From Gambelia wislizenii (taxonomy: Eukaryota; Chordata; Lepidosauria; Squamata; Crotaphytidae), in NCBI GenBank assembly GCA_030847615.1, contig JAUMIR010000004.1, positions 225,970,501-226,034,500 on the forward strand: a stretch of 64,000 bases of DNA, read 5' to 3'. The first letter of the stretch is position 1; each line of letters opens with the position of its first letter. The translations under genes were made by a program, and so were the position numbers. Below are positions 63,871 to 64,000 of the stretch, one piece after another. Under the pieces are notes generated by a model. The model did not search any database and was not told the DNA's origin. It saw only the letters and a list, made by a program, of their open reading frames with translations.

Positions 63871-64000
63871 TAAGGATTCTGTATGGTCTGGTGCGGGAGG
63901 AGGTCAATGGAGGTGTTGCCATGAGTTACCACACTGGGCGACAGCAACCCTTGTGATGCCACTGCCTTCTGCAGTCCTTATTCCTCTCCTCCTCCTCAGA
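63871..64000. other. Unassigned, with a partial hAT MITE end
   Basis: GGTCAATGGAGGTGTTGCC at 63902-63920 and CAACCCTTGTGATGCCACTG at 63945-63964 look like eroded ends of the MITE family of 15593 and 60994. Confidence 0.35.

Noticed and set aside
1..64000. CRISPR array, operons, phage or plasmid features
   Set aside because: No regularly spaced direct repeats with unique spacers and no bacterial-style gene packing. The whole window is vertebrate repeat-rich DNA.

Overview
This window is non-coding vertebrate DNA, AT-rich overall and dense in transposons. The repeat mix points to a squamate reptile, most likely an iguanian lizard related to Anolis or Sceloporus. The evidence is several CR1 LINEs with the TTCTATGA-type 3' end, a BovB/RTE LINE, L2-type LINE tails, a TA-tailed L1, a 5S rRNA-derived SINE, many tRNA-derived SINEs with an (ACA)n tail, and many hAT, Tigger-like and fold-back DNA elements. 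The species call is an inference. I find no complete protein-coding gene, tRNA gene, rRNA gene, CRISPR array, operon or bacterial signal. The window is best read as intergenic or deep intronic.

Layout. 1-12 kb: a Charlie-like hAT end, an L2 fragment, a clean candidate 90-bp exon (2371-2460), a possible decayed pseudogene (3760-4335), then mostly unassigned sequence with one fold-back MITE, one SINE and a CR1 tail. 12.5-18.5 kb: the first large fold-back element, an L2 tail, a SINE, an LTR-like segment carrying a 91-bp hAT insertion, and two BovB pieces (endonuclease, then reverse transcriptase with YADD). 18.5-25 kb: mostly unassigned, with a SINE and an L2 C-terminus. 25-30 kb: a Tigger-like element containing another MITE, a hAT with a perfect 8-bp duplication, and a 2-kb L1 with a 13-bp duplication and a TA tail. 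30-35 kb: mostly unassigned, with a second candidate exon and the 5S SINE. 35-37 kb: a CR1 copy interrupted by a 220-bp Tigger-like element. 38-64 kb: a transposon-rich stretch with eight more members of the fold-back family, four CR1 fragments, one CR1 nest, and several SINEs.

The most interesting feature is a family of at least nine fold-back elements (about 0.5-1.6 kb; 12493, 38232, 39310, 41604, 46830, 51895, 56014, 59599 and 63328). They share GGGCTCATCTA(G/C)AC-like inverted ends, a subterminal ATTC(A/G)GAAGG(G/A)GGG motif in most copies, and interiors that differ between copies but are GC-rich and often palindromic. The two best-preserved copies are flanked by TA. Several carry CCAAT boxes and AA(G/A)ATGG(C/T)G(G)C motifs near the middle, so they could act as mobile regulatory sequence. 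That is inference. The second theme is readable nesting: several insertions have an interpretable empty site, which gives a relative order of transposition.
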